Of a DNA stretch of 64,000 bases, positions 1-9,542 are shown one piece after another. This DNA comes from Bacteroidales bacterium UBA6366 (lineage in GTDB: Bacteria; Bacteroidota; Bacteroidia; Bacteroidales; UBA932): the NCBI GenBank assembly GCA_002438845.1, contig DJRG01000089.1, positions 1 to 64,000 of the forward strand. Direction: 5' to 3'. The position numbers and the translations under genes were made by a program. Position 1 is the first letter of the stretch. Every line of letters begins with the position of its first letter. The notes under the pieces are model-generated. The model had not been told where the DNA came from, made no database searches, and worked only from the letters and a program-made list of their open reading frames with translations.

Positions 1-534
1 CATATTCCTGTCATACTCCTCACCGCCAGGACAGATTCTGACTCGAAAGTGCAGGGTATGAATATCGGAGCGGACGCCTACATTGAGAAGCCGTTCTCGA
101 TGGACTACCTGAAAGCCTGCGCCGGGAATCTGGTCTCCGGAAGGAAAAAGCTGCGGGCGGCGTTCGCGCGTCTGCCTCAGGTCCAGTCTGACAGTGTGGC
201 CATGACCCGTTCGGACGAGTTGTTCCTGCGCTCGATGAGGAACCTTGTCACGCAGAACATACAGAATCCGGATTTCAACATCGATGACCTTGCGGCCGGA
301 CTCGGGATGAGCCGCTCAAGCCTCAACCGTAAAGTAAAAGGAATCCTTGACATGACCCCTGTCGACTACATCCGTGTGGAGAGACTGAAGAAAGCCGCGC
401 TTCTGCTGCGTGAGGGCGAATGCAGGGTGAGCGAGGTCTGCTACCTGACCGGATTCAACACCCCGTCGTATTTTTCAAGATGTTTCCAGAAACAGTTCGG
501 AGTGCTCCCTAAAGACTACATAGACGCGCTATAG
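1..534 (+). CDS. Hybrid two-component system regulator, C-terminal part (receiver + AraC HTH)
   Basis: The reading frame is open from base 1, so this is the tail of a longer gene. The first residues (HIPVILLTA, then GADAYIEKPF) are the end of a response-regulator receiver domain: the switch Thr and the conserved Lys of EKPF are visible. After a linker comes an AraC-type double helix-turn-helix (about the last 105 residues), with FNIDDLAAGLGMSRSSLNRK as the first HTH and VSEVCYLTGFNTPSYFSRCF as the second. In Bacteroidota this receiver-AraC order is the cytoplasmic end of hybrid two-component systems, whose periplasmic part senses an oligosaccharide and whose HTH activates the adjacent PUL. 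SusC starts 117 bp downstream on the same strand, which fits. The sensor and kinase domains lie outside the window. Confidence 0.93.
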   Translation, partial: HIPVILLTARTDSDSKVQGMNIGADAYIEKPFSMDYLKACAGNLVSGRKKLRAAFARLPQVQSDSVAMTRSDELFLRSMRNLVTQNIQNPDFNIDDLAAGLGMSRSSLNRKVKGILDMTPVDYIRVERLKKAALLLREGECRVSEVCYLTGFNTPSYFSRCFQKQFGVLPKDYIDAL

Positions 535-610
535 GCATCCCTGCAAGGCTTTTTGACAGATTTGTTGCAGCATTGACGTGATTGTTCTATCCGTTGGCGA
601 GTACGTATAC

Positions 611-618
611 TACCTTTG
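611..618 (+). promoter_or_regulatory. Bacteroidota -7 box upstream of PUL1 susC
   Basis: TACCTTTG matches the TAnnTTTG -7 consensus. It lies 33 bp before the susC start codon in the gap after the regulator gene. No convincing TTTG -33 box is present at 19-21 bp, as expected for a promoter that needs an activator such as the upstream AraC-type regulator. Confidence 0.6.
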
Positions 619-651
619 CCTTCGTAAGAACCACAATTAACAACATTAATT

Positions 652-3600
652 ATGTCAAAAAGATTTCTTATCCTTACTATTCTCTTTTTGTCAGTGATTT
701 CCCTGAAGGCGCAGAATGTGACCGTCAGAGGAAACGTGACAGATGCGAATGATGTTCCCCTTGCCGGGGTGAACGTCATGATCAAGGGAACGACCAACGG
801 AACCAACACCGATGTGGACGGCAAGTTCACATTGGAAGGACGCAAAGGTTGCACCCTCGTATTTACTTTCATCGGTATGCTTTCTCAAGAGGTTGTGTTC
901 GAAGGAACGCCTCTCAAAGTCGTCATGCAGGATGACAAGAGGGCTCTGGATGAAGTTGTCATCATCGGTTACCAGACCGTGAAGAAGTCGGATCTTACGG
1001 GAGCCGTCTCTGTGGTCGACACCAAGGAGATGCGGAAGAGTCCGGCCGGAACCATCGTAAGCCAGCTTCAGGGTCTTGCCACAGGTGTCACCGTGCGCAG
1101 CTCCGGAAGAGCCGGTGAGGACGCGTCGGTTGTGATCAGAGGTATCGGATCACTGAGCAACGTCTCCCCTCTTTGGGTCATCGACGGGATGATCGCCGAC
1201 CCCGGGGTCGCGTTCAACCCTGCTGACGTGGAGTCGATCCAGATTCTGAAGGACGCTTCGGCGGCCGCGATCTACGGTTCACGTGCAGCCAACGGAGTCA
1301 TCATCGTCACCACCAAGAAAGGTGCGGAAGGCCCGATGAAGGTGACCGCATCCGTGAAGGAGACCGTTGAATGGAGCCCTAAGTACGACCTTATGAACGC
1401 CAAGGAGTACATCAAGTACAACGACATCGCCTACGATGAGGCCATAAAGGATGGAGTCAACGGTGTCACGGCACGCCAGCAGCATTCCAACTACGACACA
1501 GACTGGCAGAAGGAAGTCCTCAAGACCGCTCTCGTGCAGGACTACAACGTGGCCCTCTCAGGTGGAGGAAAGTCCGGCAACTACTATGTCTCAGGAGGTT
1601 ACTACAGAAACGACGGAGTTTCCTACGGCAACACATTCGACCGCTACACCTTCCGTGTCAACACCTCCGGCAAGAAAGGATGGTTCTCATTCGGAGAGAA
1701 CTTCGCCTATTCACTCACCGAGACAGACCCTAACCAGACCAACACATATAATGACTTCCTCAGGATGATGCCTACCATCCCTGTCTATGACGAGAACAAT
1801 CCTGGTGGCTACGGCTATGGCGACTATGCCAAGTACAACACTTTCGGAGTCAACCCGATAGCCCGTGAGAATTTGGAGAAGAGGCACATCCGTGAGAACC
1901 GTCTGAACGGTGCGGTGTGGATGGAGGTCAAACCTTTTGATTTCCTGTCATACAAGCTTAACGCCGGTATCGATCTTTACTTCTACGAGAACTCTTGGTT
2001 CCGTGGGGAAGGCAACTGGACCCAGAATCAGGAGCATCGTGATCCGGAAAGCCAGAAGGCAAGGGACAACACCTACAACAAGCTGATCGAGAACACCTTG
2101 AACTTCAACAAGGACTTCGGACGCCATCACATCGACGCCGTGGCCGGTCTTACTTACCAGCACCACGAGTGGGAAGGCCTTTGGGCTTCACGTCTGAAAT
2201 TCCCTATGGTCAACGGCGAGTACCTCACCTACCTGAGTTCCGGAGCCGCCAACCAGCAGAACAGCAACACCTACAGCGAAAACGCCATGATCTCCTACCT
2301 CGGGCGGGTTAACTACATCTTCGGTGACAAGTACTACCTGACAGGAACCTTCCGTCGGGACGGAACCTCAAGGCTTTCCAAGGACAACCGCTGGGGCAAC
2401 TTCCCTTCTGTCTCAGGAGCATGGAGAATCTCCAAGGAGAATTTCTTCAACGTGCCTTGGATCGATGACCTGAAGATCCGTGGAAACTGGGGACGCCTTG
2501 GCAACTCGACCATCGGAGACTGGGACTACCTCGCCACGATCAACCAGAGCATCGTGACCGTGATCGGCGGAACAATCAAGACCGGCGCGACACAGGTGAA
2601 GCTCGCCAACGAGAACCTCAAGTGGGAGACAAAGGAGACCGTCAACGTCGGACTTGACGCCGCCTTCCTCGGCAACAGGCTCACTTTCACCTCTGAATAT
2701 TACAACTCAAAGACTTCCGACGTTCTGTTCACCATGCCGATCGCCATCTCCACAGGTAATGACGGAGGCGACCCGAGAGTGAACTCGGCAAGCCTAAGGA
2801 ACAGCGGATTCGAGTTCACGCTCGGATGGAAGGACAACATCTCAGATTTCTCCTACAGCGCTGTCCTGAATGTCACGACCATCAACAACAAGCTTCTTGA
2901 GCTCGGCTACGGCAAGGATTTCGTTGATTCCGGAGAGGCCAGAAGCGAGGCCGGCAGACAACTCGGAGAGTTCTTCCTCCTTAAGACCGACGGACTTTTC
3001 AGGACCCAGGCCGAGATCGACAGTTATGTCTCCACAAAAGACGGCGTGACCAAGCCAATCACCATCAACGGCAAACGCCCTCAGCTCGGAGATGTCAGGT
3101 ACATCGACACCAACAACGACGGAATGATCACCGCTGATGACAGGCAATATGTCGGAAGCCCTTGGGCAAAGGCACAGGTGTCCCTCATCCTTAACGCGGC
3201 TTGGCGTGGCTTTGACTTCAGCATGATGTGGTACGGACAGTTCGGCAACAAGGTCTACAACATCGCCCAGTGGCAGGGACGTTACTTCGCCGACAACTCC
3301 AACTACCTGAGGTTCAAGAAGGGAGAAGAGCCTTATCAGGTCAACCCTAATTCAGACACCCCTCGAATCATCTACGGTGACTGGAGAAACACCCAGGGAT
3401 CCGACCGCTATCTGGAGAACGGTTCCTTCTTCAGGATGAAGAACATCTCCGTAGGTTATACCTTCCGCGGCAACTGGATGAAGAAAGCCAGAGTGGACAA
3501 CCTTCGCGTCTATGCCAGCGGCAACAACCTTCTAACCCTCACTAAATATAAAGGTCTTGATCCTGATTTTGTCAACACCCACATCTGGAATATGGGTACA

Positions 3601-3660
3601 GACAGTTTCGCCTATCCTAACACACGTTCGGTAATGTTCGGAGTTGAATTCACATTTTAA
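652..3660 (+). CDS. SusC/RagA-type TonB-dependent outer-membrane transporter (PUL1)
   Basis: TonB-dependent importer that moves oligosaccharides across the outer membrane, working as a pedal-bin complex with the SusD-like lipoprotein encoded next. 1002 residues. Residues 1-21 are a signal peptide ending SLKAQ. Residues about 22-105 form the carboxypeptidase-regulatory-like domain typical of SusC (VTVRGNVTDANDVPLAGVNV). The plug follows, with the family hallmarks VIRGIGSL, WVIDGM and AAAIYGSRAANGVIIVTTKKG-type sequence near residues 165-225. The rest is beta-barrel, ending in an aromatic Phe (VEFTF). SusD starts 23 bp downstream. The sequence does not reveal the substrate. The neighbouring GH43 enzymes suggest an arabinose- or xylose-containing glycan (inference). 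Confidence 0.96.
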   Translation: MSKRFLILTILFLSVISLKAQNVTVRGNVTDANDVPLAGVNVMIKGTTNGTNTDVDGKFTLEGRKGCTLVFTFIGMLSQEVVFEGTPLKVVMQDDKRALDEVVIIGYQTVKKSDLTGAVSVVDTKEMRKSPAGTIVSQLQGLATGVTVRSSGRAGEDASVVIRGIGSLSNVSPLWVIDGMIADPGVAFNPADVESIQILKDASAAAIYGSRAANGVIIVTTKKGAEGPMKVTASVKETVEWSPKYDLMNAKEYIKYNDIAYDEAIKDGVNGVTARQQHSNYDTDWQKEVLKTALVQDYNVALSGGGKSGNYYVSGGYYRNDGVSYGNTFDRYTFRVNTSGKKGWFSFGENFAYSLTETDPNQTNTYNDFLRMMPTIPVYDENNPGGYGYGDYAKYNTFGVNPIARENLEKRHIRENRLNGAVWMEVKPFDFLSYKLNAGIDLYFYENSWFRGEGNWTQNQEHRDPESQKARDNTYNKLIENTLNFNKDFGRHHIDAVAGLTYQHHEWEGLWASRLKFPMVNGEYLTYLSSGAANQQNSNTYSENAMISYLGRVNYIFGDKYYLTGTFRRDGTSRLSKDNRWGNFPSVSGAWRISKENFFNVPWIDDLKIRGNWGRLGNSTIGDWDYLATINQSIVTVIGGTIKTGATQVKLANENLKWETKETVNVGLDAAFLGNRLTFTSEYYNSKTSDVLFTMPIAISTGNDGGDPRVNSASLRNSGFEFTLGWKDNISDFSYSAVLNVTTINNKLLELGYGKDFVDSGEARSEAGRQLGEFFLLKTDGLFRTQAEIDSYVSTKDGVTKPITINGKRPQLGDVRYIDTNNDGMITADDRQYVGSPWAKAQVSLILNAAWRGFDFSMMWYGQFGNKVYNIAQWQGRYFADNSNYLRFKKGEEPYQVNPNSDTPRIIYGDWRNTQGSDRYLENGSFFRMKNISVGYTFRGNWMKKARVDNLRVYASGNNLLTLTKYKGLDPDFVNTHIWNMGTDSFAYPNTRSVMFGVEFTF

Positions 3661-3683
3661 TCACAAATATTGATTCTATAGTT

Positions 3684-5294
3684 ATGAAATATATTTATGG
3701 ATTGATGATAGGAGCCGCCATCGCTCTCTCTGGATGCAGCTCTGACCTACTTGACATCCAAAATCCAAACGAGGCCACAACCGGAACTTTCTGGAAAACC
3801 GCCGAGCAGGCGGAGGCCGGCATAAACGCCTGCTACAGTTCCCTCTACAAGGAAGGAACGTGGATGAGATGGCTGTCCTTCAGGTATGACCTAACCTCCG
3901 ACGAGGGATGGAGCACATCCCCTTGGCTTGAGCTTGGAGACTGGACGCGTTTCGGCTACAACAACTACAACTTCTACGAAGGAAACATAGTGCATTGGGA
4001 GTGCTTCTACAGAGGAATATTCAGATGCAACCAAGTCCTTGGAAAGGTTCCTGACATCCAGATGGATGAGACCCAGAAGAACAAGATACTCGCACAGGCT
4101 CAGTTCATGAGGGCATTGTGGTATTTCCAGATCAATCTTCTTTGGGAAAAAGGCGTTCTCCTGACCGAGACGGTGGGACCGGACTATATTCCTGAAGAGG
4201 CCACCGAGGCCCAGATCTGGGAGCAGATCGAGAAGGATCTCAAGGCGGCGCAGCAGTACCTTCCTGAATCATGGGACGCGGCCAATGTCGGCAGACCTAC
4301 ACTCGGCGCCGCGAAGGCTCTTCTCGGCAAGGCCTACATGCAGCAGCTTAAGTACAACGAGGCCAAGTCTGAGTTCAAGTGGCTCATCGACAAGGAAGCG
4401 ACCGGACTGTACGGCTTGATTGACAACTGGGTGGACAATTTCACCGACAGGGATGAGAACAACAAGGAAGGCATCTTCGAAATCCAGTTCTCTGACCTCA
4501 ACAAGGGTGGCACAGGTAATGACGCGAGCATGGCGTTCGGTTTCCAGAGAACACAGTTCTACGCCCCGGGCGGAAACGCCGGTGTGGGTTGGGGTGACGG
4601 CAAGGCCCGCAGATGGCTTGTGGACGAGTACCTCAAGGAGAAACGTGCTGACGGAAAGAACGATCTTCGACTCTACAACAGCATCCTTTACAAAGGCTTC
4701 GCCAATGACTTCCCTGATCAGAGCAAAAAGTACTACAAGCAGGCAGACGCCTCGCAGTGGTTTGACGAGTGGGGGCAGGGCAAGGATGACTGCTACATCC
4801 GCAAGTACAGCACCTCGTACTATCGTGACAGAGAAGACTATTTCGCTCCTAACAACTACAGGATAATGCGCTACGCCGACATTCTGCTGAACTACGCCGA
4901 GTGCATTGTGATGACCGGAGGGACTCCGACCGAGGCCGCCAAATATGTCGATGAGGTCAGAGAGCGCGCTGGTTTGAAGAAACTGTCCGAAAGCGAGTAT
5001 ATTCAGAGCAATTTCCCGAACTGCCTCGCCAGCAAGGAAGGCTTCATGAACAGGCTTGAGATCGAAAGGACACTTGAGCTTTGCTTCGAGGGCTGGAGAT
5101 GGGCCGACCTCAAGAGATGGGGTGTACTTGATGACCAGTCAAAGATCGATCTGATCGCGACATACCGTGACCCTGATTTCAAGAACTTCGTGGTCGGCAA
5201 GCACAGAAGACTTCCTATTCCTACCAAAGAGGTGGACATCAGCAAGGAAACCCCTGTGAGCACACCTAAGCTTCCTCAGAACCCTGGTTATTAA
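3684..5294 (+). CDS. SusD/RagB-family outer-membrane lipoprotein (PUL1)
   Basis: Surface glycan-binding lipoprotein that lids the adjacent SusC transporter. 536 residues. The N-terminus MKYIYGLMIGAAIALSGCSSDLLDIQ carries a lipobox (LSGC), and the acidic residues just after the Cys resemble the Bacteroidota surface-export signal. The body has the SusD pattern: an early FWKTAEQAEAGINACYSSL helix, TPR-like helices through the middle (AQFMRALWYFQINLLW, AKALLGKAYMQQLKYNEAKSEF), and the C-terminal ERTLELCFEGWRWADLKRWG block followed by RRLPIPTKEVD. Transcribed with susC (23-bp gap). A separate promoter-like site and hairpin follow before the next gene. Confidence 0.95.
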   Translation: MKYIYGLMIGAAIALSGCSSDLLDIQNPNEATTGTFWKTAEQAEAGINACYSSLYKEGTWMRWLSFRYDLTSDEGWSTSPWLELGDWTRFGYNNYNFYEGNIVHWECFYRGIFRCNQVLGKVPDIQMDETQKNKILAQAQFMRALWYFQINLLWEKGVLLTETVGPDYIPEEATEAQIWEQIEKDLKAAQQYLPESWDAANVGRPTLGAAKALLGKAYMQQLKYNEAKSEFKWLIDKEATGLYGLIDNWVDNFTDRDENNKEGIFEIQFSDLNKGGTGNDASMAFGFQRTQFYAPGGNAGVGWGDGKARRWLVDEYLKEKRADGKNDLRLYNSILYKGFANDFPDQSKKYYKQADASQWFDEWGQGKDDCYIRKYSTSYYRDREDYFAPNNYRIMRYADILLNYAECIVMTGGTPTEAAKYVDEVRERAGLKKLSESEYIQSNFPNCLASKEGFMNRLEIERTLELCFEGWRWADLKRWGVLDDQSKIDLIATYRDPDFKNFVVGKHRRLPIPTKEVDISKETPVSTPKLPQNPGY

Positions 5295-5348
5295 TAGTTG
5301 ATTATTCTATAATCTCATAAGATGTTGGATAATAATAATTGGTTTTGT

Positions 5349-5356
5349 TAAATTTG
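5349..5356 (+). promoter_or_regulatory. Internal PUL1 promoter, -7 box
   Basis: TAAATTTG matches TAnnTTTG. A GTTG resembling a -33 box lies at 5324-5327, 21 bp upstream. It would start a transcript at about the left arm of the hairpin at 5359-5395 and so drive the GH43 gene separately from susCD. Predicted from sequence only. Confidence 0.45.
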
Positions 5357-5358
5357 CG

Positions 5359-5395
5359 GCATGGGGAAGCCCTGAAATCAAGGGCTTTTCCATGC
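5359..5395 (+). terminator. Hairpin between susD and the first GH43 gene (attenuator or 5'-end stem-loop)
   Basis: A 15-bp stem (GCATGGGGAAGCCCT paired with AGGGCTTTTCCATGC, two G-U pairs) with a 7-nt loop, followed by TTGGTTTTTA. It ends 13 bp before the GH43 start codon. It could partly terminate susCD read-through, which is common below PUL susD genes, or protect the 5' end of a transcript started at the promoter-like box just upstream. Confidence 0.6.
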
Positions 5396-5408
5396 TTGGT
5401 TTTTATTT

Positions 5409-6368
5409 ATGAAAAGATTCACCCTAATCTTGTTTTTGGCATTGATCGCCAACGCTTACGCCTGCGGATCCAAATACACTGATCCCGACGACATTGATGT
5501 TCCAGGGACAACTGTTCCGGTCCAGCTCGCCGATCCATTCATAATGCTTGACGGAGACACTTACTACGCCTACGGCACACATGCCGAGTCCGGAATAGAA
5601 GTCTTTACCTCGAGCGATCTGAAAGAATGGAAATACCAAGGGCTCGCCCTGCAGAAAAAGGATGTGTGGGCCGACAGATGGTTCTGGGCTCCGGAAGTCT
5701 ATAAGGTCAAAGGAAAATACTATATGTACTACTCGGCCGACGAACACATCTGCGCGGCGGTCGCCGACTCTCCGCTCGGACCGTTCGCGCAAGAGAACAA
5801 GACACCGATGATAGCGGACGAGAAATGCATCGACAATTCGCTGTTCATCGATGATGACGGCAAGCCGTACCTGATCTTCGACAGGTTCAACGGTGGGCTG
5901 AACATCAATGTGGCCGAACTGGAGGATGATCTTGTGACGGTGAAAAGAGGAACGGTCACCCCTTGCATCAAGATGTCCCAGAGTTGGGAGAGAGTCTATC
6001 CGACAGTGAACGAAGGCGGTTTCGTGATCAAGCACAAGGGGTTGTACTACATGATATATTCCGCCAACAGCTACGAGAGCCCGAACTACGGAATCGGGTG
6101 CGCCACAGCCCAGAAAATCACCGGGCCGTGGACCAAATACGACGAGAATCCAATCCTTCAGTTCCCCGGAAACCTTCAGGGTGTCGGACACGGAGCGATA
6201 TTCAAGGACAAGGAAGGACAGCTGCGGATTGTGTACCACTCGCATTGGAACAAGAACCTGATCCATCCAAGAGTCATGCACATCGGGAAGGTCAGCTTTG
6301 AGAATGTCGGCGGAGTTGACCGTATGAGGATAAGCAAGGACTACATCACTCCTAAGCAGAAACAATAA
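5409..6368 (+). CDS. Glycoside hydrolase family 43 lipoprotein
   Basis: Predicted exo-acting arabinofuranosidase/xylosidase-type enzyme with a five-bladed beta-propeller. 319 residues. The signal peptide MKRFTLILFLALIANAYACG ends in a lipobox-like AYAC, and the mature protein begins CGSKYTDPDDI, acidic near the Cys, suggesting surface display. GH43 catalytic residues are recognisable: Asp in QLADPFIM (general base), Asp in CIDNSLFIDDDG (pKa modulator) and Glu in TVNEGGFVIKHKGLYYM (general acid). The protein consists almost entirely of the catalytic domain, with no accessory carbohydrate-binding module. It shares the pattern CG-x-KY-x-DPD-x-I at the mature N-terminus with the second GH43 of this locus. 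The exact linkage cleaved cannot be told from sequence. Confidence 0.9.
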   Translation: MKRFTLILFLALIANAYACGSKYTDPDDIDVPGTTVPVQLADPFIMLDGDTYYAYGTHAESGIEVFTSSDLKEWKYQGLALQKKDVWADRWFWAPEVYKVKGKYYMYYSADEHICAAVADSPLGPFAQENKTPMIADEKCIDNSLFIDDDGKPYLIFDRFNGGLNINVAELEDDLVTVKRGTVTPCIKMSQSWERVYPTVNEGGFVIKHKGLYYMIYSANSYESPNYGIGCATAQKITGPWTKYDENPILQFPGNLQGVGHGAIFKDKEGQLRIVYHSHWNKNLIHPRVMHIGKVSFENVGGVDRMRISKDYITPKQKQ

Positions 6369-6388
6369 CATAAAACATAGACTGACAA

Positions 6389-8437
6389 ATGTACGTAAAA
6401 ATGATCTCCGCGCTGTTTACGGCCCTGATGGCCGGGGCGTTCTCCGCACAAGCCAATATTCCTTCGGGCGCATTGGATGACAGTGCCTTTTCATATTCAT
6501 TGGATCTGAAGACTCCAGGCAACCCGGCCACTCGTCACGTGTTGACCGCGGTGAGCACAGGCGACGGAAGACAGACTCTGACAGCGGCGGAAAGCCTTCC
6601 TGTCACCATATTCAGAAGCGAGACCACGACTCCAGAGGGAGAATCGATACGGGTGGCGATAACCGCTCTTGAAGATGTGAATCTCTCTTACGGAGAGTCC
6701 TATGCGACCGGACTCGCACATTCCAACAACATGTTCTACATGCCTGGGTTCTGGTACCGTCAGAACCTTCGCTCACCCCAGACCGCTCCTTCTTTCCACA
6801 CTTCTGACAGCTGGATCGTGAGGGAAGACCGGCTCAGCACACCGCTCACGGCTGTCTTTTGCCCATCAGACGGGAAAAGCTACTCCGTCATAAGGAAAGA
6901 CAACTTCACTTCCGAAGCCCTGACCACCCACAAAGAGGGTGAAATCATCGTCTCCGGCAAGACTTCCATCGGTTACACCGGTTTCTTGAACCAAGACGGA
7001 AAGACAGTGCTACGGTACGGATTCCCTTACAGAGAGGAGCCTAAGACCTACATCAGGAAACTCACCTTGGCTCCGCCTGTCCAGGCCTTCCAGCATCTCA
7101 AGGCCGGAGAAAGCGTCATTCTGGAATGGGAGATAACCAGCAGAGACGCAGTGGACTACACCGACTGTGTAGGCAAGACGTGGAGGTACTGCTACGACAC
7201 ATACCGCCCTCAGAAAGTCGAGGGAACATATTCAGTGGATCTCATGAAGAAGACGATGAGCCGCTATTTCCTTGACTCGTACGTCGCGTCCACTCCGGTG
7301 AATTACTATGCGAGTCCGGAGATGGAGGTGGCAACCTGCGCCAGCCCGCAGAGAGCGGAGATAGGCTTCGTGGGAAGGACTCTGCTGAACGCCTTCAACG
7401 CCCTTGAATATGGCGAAGCGGCAGGTGATGAAAGACTTGCGTCACAGGCTCGGTCCATCTTTGACTCGTATCTTACGAACGGATTCTCCCCTGCCGGCTT
7501 CTTCGAGGAAGTCATCTACTGCCCGTCCGGAAAGACAAAAGAGACTCATTCCATCCGCCGTCAGTCAGAGGGAATCTACGCTGTGCTCTACTACCTTGAC
7601 TACGAGAAAAGGCAAGGACGGCAGCACAAGGACTGGGAGATGAAAATTAAGAATATGCTCGATCTTTTCCTTAAAATCCAGAATCCTGACGGAAGCTTCC
7701 CTCGCAAGTTCAAGGACGACCTCTCGTTGGTTGACCCTTCTTCAGGCAGCACGCCTTCAGCGACTCTGCCGTTGGTGATGGGGTACAAGTACTTCAAGGA
7801 CAAGAGGTATCTTGAAAGCGCCAAGAGGACTGTGGACTACCTTGAAAAGGATCTGATCAGCAAGGCTGACTATTTCTCTTCGACGCTTGACGCCAACTGT
7901 GAGGACAAGGAGGCGTCCCTGTACGCAGCCACAGCGGCATATTACCTTGCCTTGGCCACAAGCGGGGAAGAACGTGACCACTACGCAGGACTTGCCCACA
8001 AGGCCTCCTGCTTCGCCATCTCCTGGTACTACGTCTGGGACGTTCCGTTCGCTCAGGGACAGATGCTCGGGGATCTCGGATTCAAGTCCAGAGGCTGGGG
8101 CAACGTCTCCGTCGAGAACAACCACATAGATGTGTTCGTGTTCGATTTCGCCGATGTGCTGAGATGGCTGTCGGATAATTACGGAGAGAAACGCTTCGGG
8201 GAGTTCGCTGATGTGATCTCTACATCGATGAGGCAGTTGCTGCCGTTCGAGGGACATCTTTGCGGAGTCGCCAAGACCGGCTACTATCCGGAGGTCGTAC
8301 AGCACACCAACTGGGACTACGGCCGGAACGGCAAAGGCTTCTACAACAACATCTTCGCACCTGGATGGACAGTCGCCTCGCTGTGGGAACTGCTCACTCC
8401 GGGCCGCGCAGAGCGTTTTCTTGAACGCAAAAAATAA
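6389..8437 (+). CDS. Secreted alpha/alpha-toroid (six-hairpin-like) putative glycosidase
   Basis: I do not recognise a precise family. 682 residues with a type I signal peptide (MYVKMISALFTALMAGAFSAQA, possible inner start at Met5). Residues about 25-270 look like beta-sandwich, and the rest looks like an alpha/alpha barrel with repeated helix pairs (RTLLNAFNALEYGEAAG, EGIYAVLYYLDYEKRQG, TLPLVMGYKYFKDKRYL, ASLYAATAAYYLALATS) and turn motifs such as IQNPDGSFPRKF. This two-domain plan is common in six-hairpin glycosidases and some polysaccharide lyases. Candidate acidic residues occur in the GFFEE and VENNHIDVF segments. It sits 20 bp after one GH43 gene and 5 bp before another, so a role in degrading the same polysaccharide is likely. 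The reaction is unknown. Confidence 0.6.
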   Translation: MYVKMISALFTALMAGAFSAQANIPSGALDDSAFSYSLDLKTPGNPATRHVLTAVSTGDGRQTLTAAESLPVTIFRSETTTPEGESIRVAITALEDVNLSYGESYATGLAHSNNMFYMPGFWYRQNLRSPQTAPSFHTSDSWIVREDRLSTPLTAVFCPSDGKSYSVIRKDNFTSEALTTHKEGEIIVSGKTSIGYTGFLNQDGKTVLRYGFPYREEPKTYIRKLTLAPPVQAFQHLKAGESVILEWEITSRDAVDYTDCVGKTWRYCYDTYRPQKVEGTYSVDLMKKTMSRYFLDSYVASTPVNYYASPEMEVATCASPQRAEIGFVGRTLLNAFNALEYGEAAGDERLASQARSIFDSYLTNGFSPAGFFEEVIYCPSGKTKETHSIRRQSEGIYAVLYYLDYEKRQGRQHKDWEMKIKNMLDLFLKIQNPDGSFPRKFKDDLSLVDPSSGSTPSATLPLVMGYKYFKDKRYLESAKRTVDYLEKDLISKADYFSSTLDANCEDKEASLYAATAAYYLALATSGEERDHYAGLAHKASCFAISWYYVWDVPFAQGQMLGDLGFKSRGWGNVSVENNHIDVFVFDFADVLRWLSDNYGEKRFGEFADVISTSMRQLLPFEGHLCGVAKTGYYPEVVQHTNWDYGRNGKGFYNNIFAPGWTVASLWELLTPGRAERFLERKK

Positions 8438-8442
8438 CCGGA

Positions 8443-9495
8443 ATGAACAACCGGATCATCGCCATCGCTCTGTTGACCGTCCTTGGAGGAACATTCTGCC
8501 TGTGCTGCGGGAAAAAGTATCTGGATCCTGACGAGATCAAGACGACTGACCCTCCAACGGCGGGAGACGGCACTGAATATTCCAACCCGGTCATCCGCAG
8601 AAGCCTTCCTGACCCGACCGTCATCAAGGCTGACGACAACTGTTTCTACCTGTATGCCACAGAGGATGTCCGGAATGTGCCGATCTACAAATCCCGGAAT
8701 CTGGTGGACTGGCAGTTCGTCGGCACGGCCTTCTCCGAATCGACAAGGCCTACGTTCGAGGAGGACGGCGGGATCTGGGCACCGGACATAAACAAGATAG
8801 GAGACAAGTACGTTCTCTACTATTCAATGTCCGTCTGGGGCGGTGAGTGGACGTGCGGGATCGGATGTGCTGTGGCGTCCGGTCCCTGCGGTCCGTTCAT
8901 GGACCAAGGGATGATGTTCAGGAGCAACGGCATAAAAGTCCGGAACAGCATCGATCCGTTCTACATCGAGGACGGGGGCAGGAAATATCTGTTCTGGGGC
9001 AGCTTTCACGGAATATACTATGCCGAGCTGTCGTCCGACGGCCTGTCCCTGAAAGAAGGGGCGGTGCTTGTCCAAGTGGCCGGCTCAGCCTACGAAGGCA
9101 CTTATATTCACAAAAAAGACGGGAAGTACTATCTTTTCGCCTCGATCGGCAGCTGCTGCGAGGGCCTCAACAGCACGTACACCACCGTCGTCGGGCGTTC
9201 GGACAACCTTTTCGGCCCCTACCTGAACCGGAAAGGCGAATCCATGATGGACAACTGCCACGAGGTTTTCATCCACGGCAACGACCATTTCACCGGCACC
9301 GGCCACAATTCCGAGATCGTGACGGATGACTCCGGTGAGGATTGGATTCTGTACCACGGCTATGACAAAACCTCCCCCGGAGGAAGGATGCTGTTTCTGG
9401 ATCGGGTGCATTGGATTGAAGGCTGGCCATGCATAGATGGCGACTCCCCGTCCGTCAAGGCATCCAAGCCCGTGTTCACCGGCTCCGGCGACTGA
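8443..9495 (+). CDS. Glycoside hydrolase family 43 lipoprotein, endo-arabinanase-like
   Basis: 350 residues. Lipoprotein signal MNNRIIAIALLTVLGGTFCLCCG, then a mature start GKKYLDPDEI that parallels the first GH43 of the locus. Catalytic signatures: Asp in SLPDPTVIK (base), Asp in NSIDPFYIEDGG (modulator), Glu in AYEGTYIHKKDGKYYLF (acid). The segment TGTGHNSEIVTDDSGEDWILYHGYD resembles the GPGHNS...D...YHAYD block of arabinan-active GH43 proteins, including the His that coordinates the central calcium in that subgroup. This suggests arabinan cleavage, but it is family-level inference. Start codon is 5 bp after the previous stop, so it is translationally close-coupled and last in the PUL1 operon. 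Confidence 0.88.
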   Translation: MNNRIIAIALLTVLGGTFCLCCGKKYLDPDEIKTTDPPTAGDGTEYSNPVIRRSLPDPTVIKADDNCFYLYATEDVRNVPIYKSRNLVDWQFVGTAFSESTRPTFEEDGGIWAPDINKIGDKYVLYYSMSVWGGEWTCGIGCAVASGPCGPFMDQGMMFRSNGIKVRNSIDPFYIEDGGRKYLFWGSFHGIYYAELSSDGLSLKEGAVLVQVAGSAYEGTYIHKKDGKYYLFASIGSCCEGLNSTYTTVVGRSDNLFGPYLNRKGESMMDNCHEVFIHGNDHFTGTGHNSEIVTDDSGEDWILYHGYDKTSPGGRMLFLDRVHWIEGWPCIDGDSPSVKASKPVFTGSGD

Positions 9496-9542
9496 TTTCC
9501 CGAAAACTTCCGCACCCAACGTGGAGACTAACCATTTTATAA

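Noticed and set aside
5424..6371. Long antisense open frame opposite the first GH43 gene
   Set aside because: The plus-strand frame has clear GH43 catalytic motifs and a lipoprotein signal; the antisense frame is a composition shadow.
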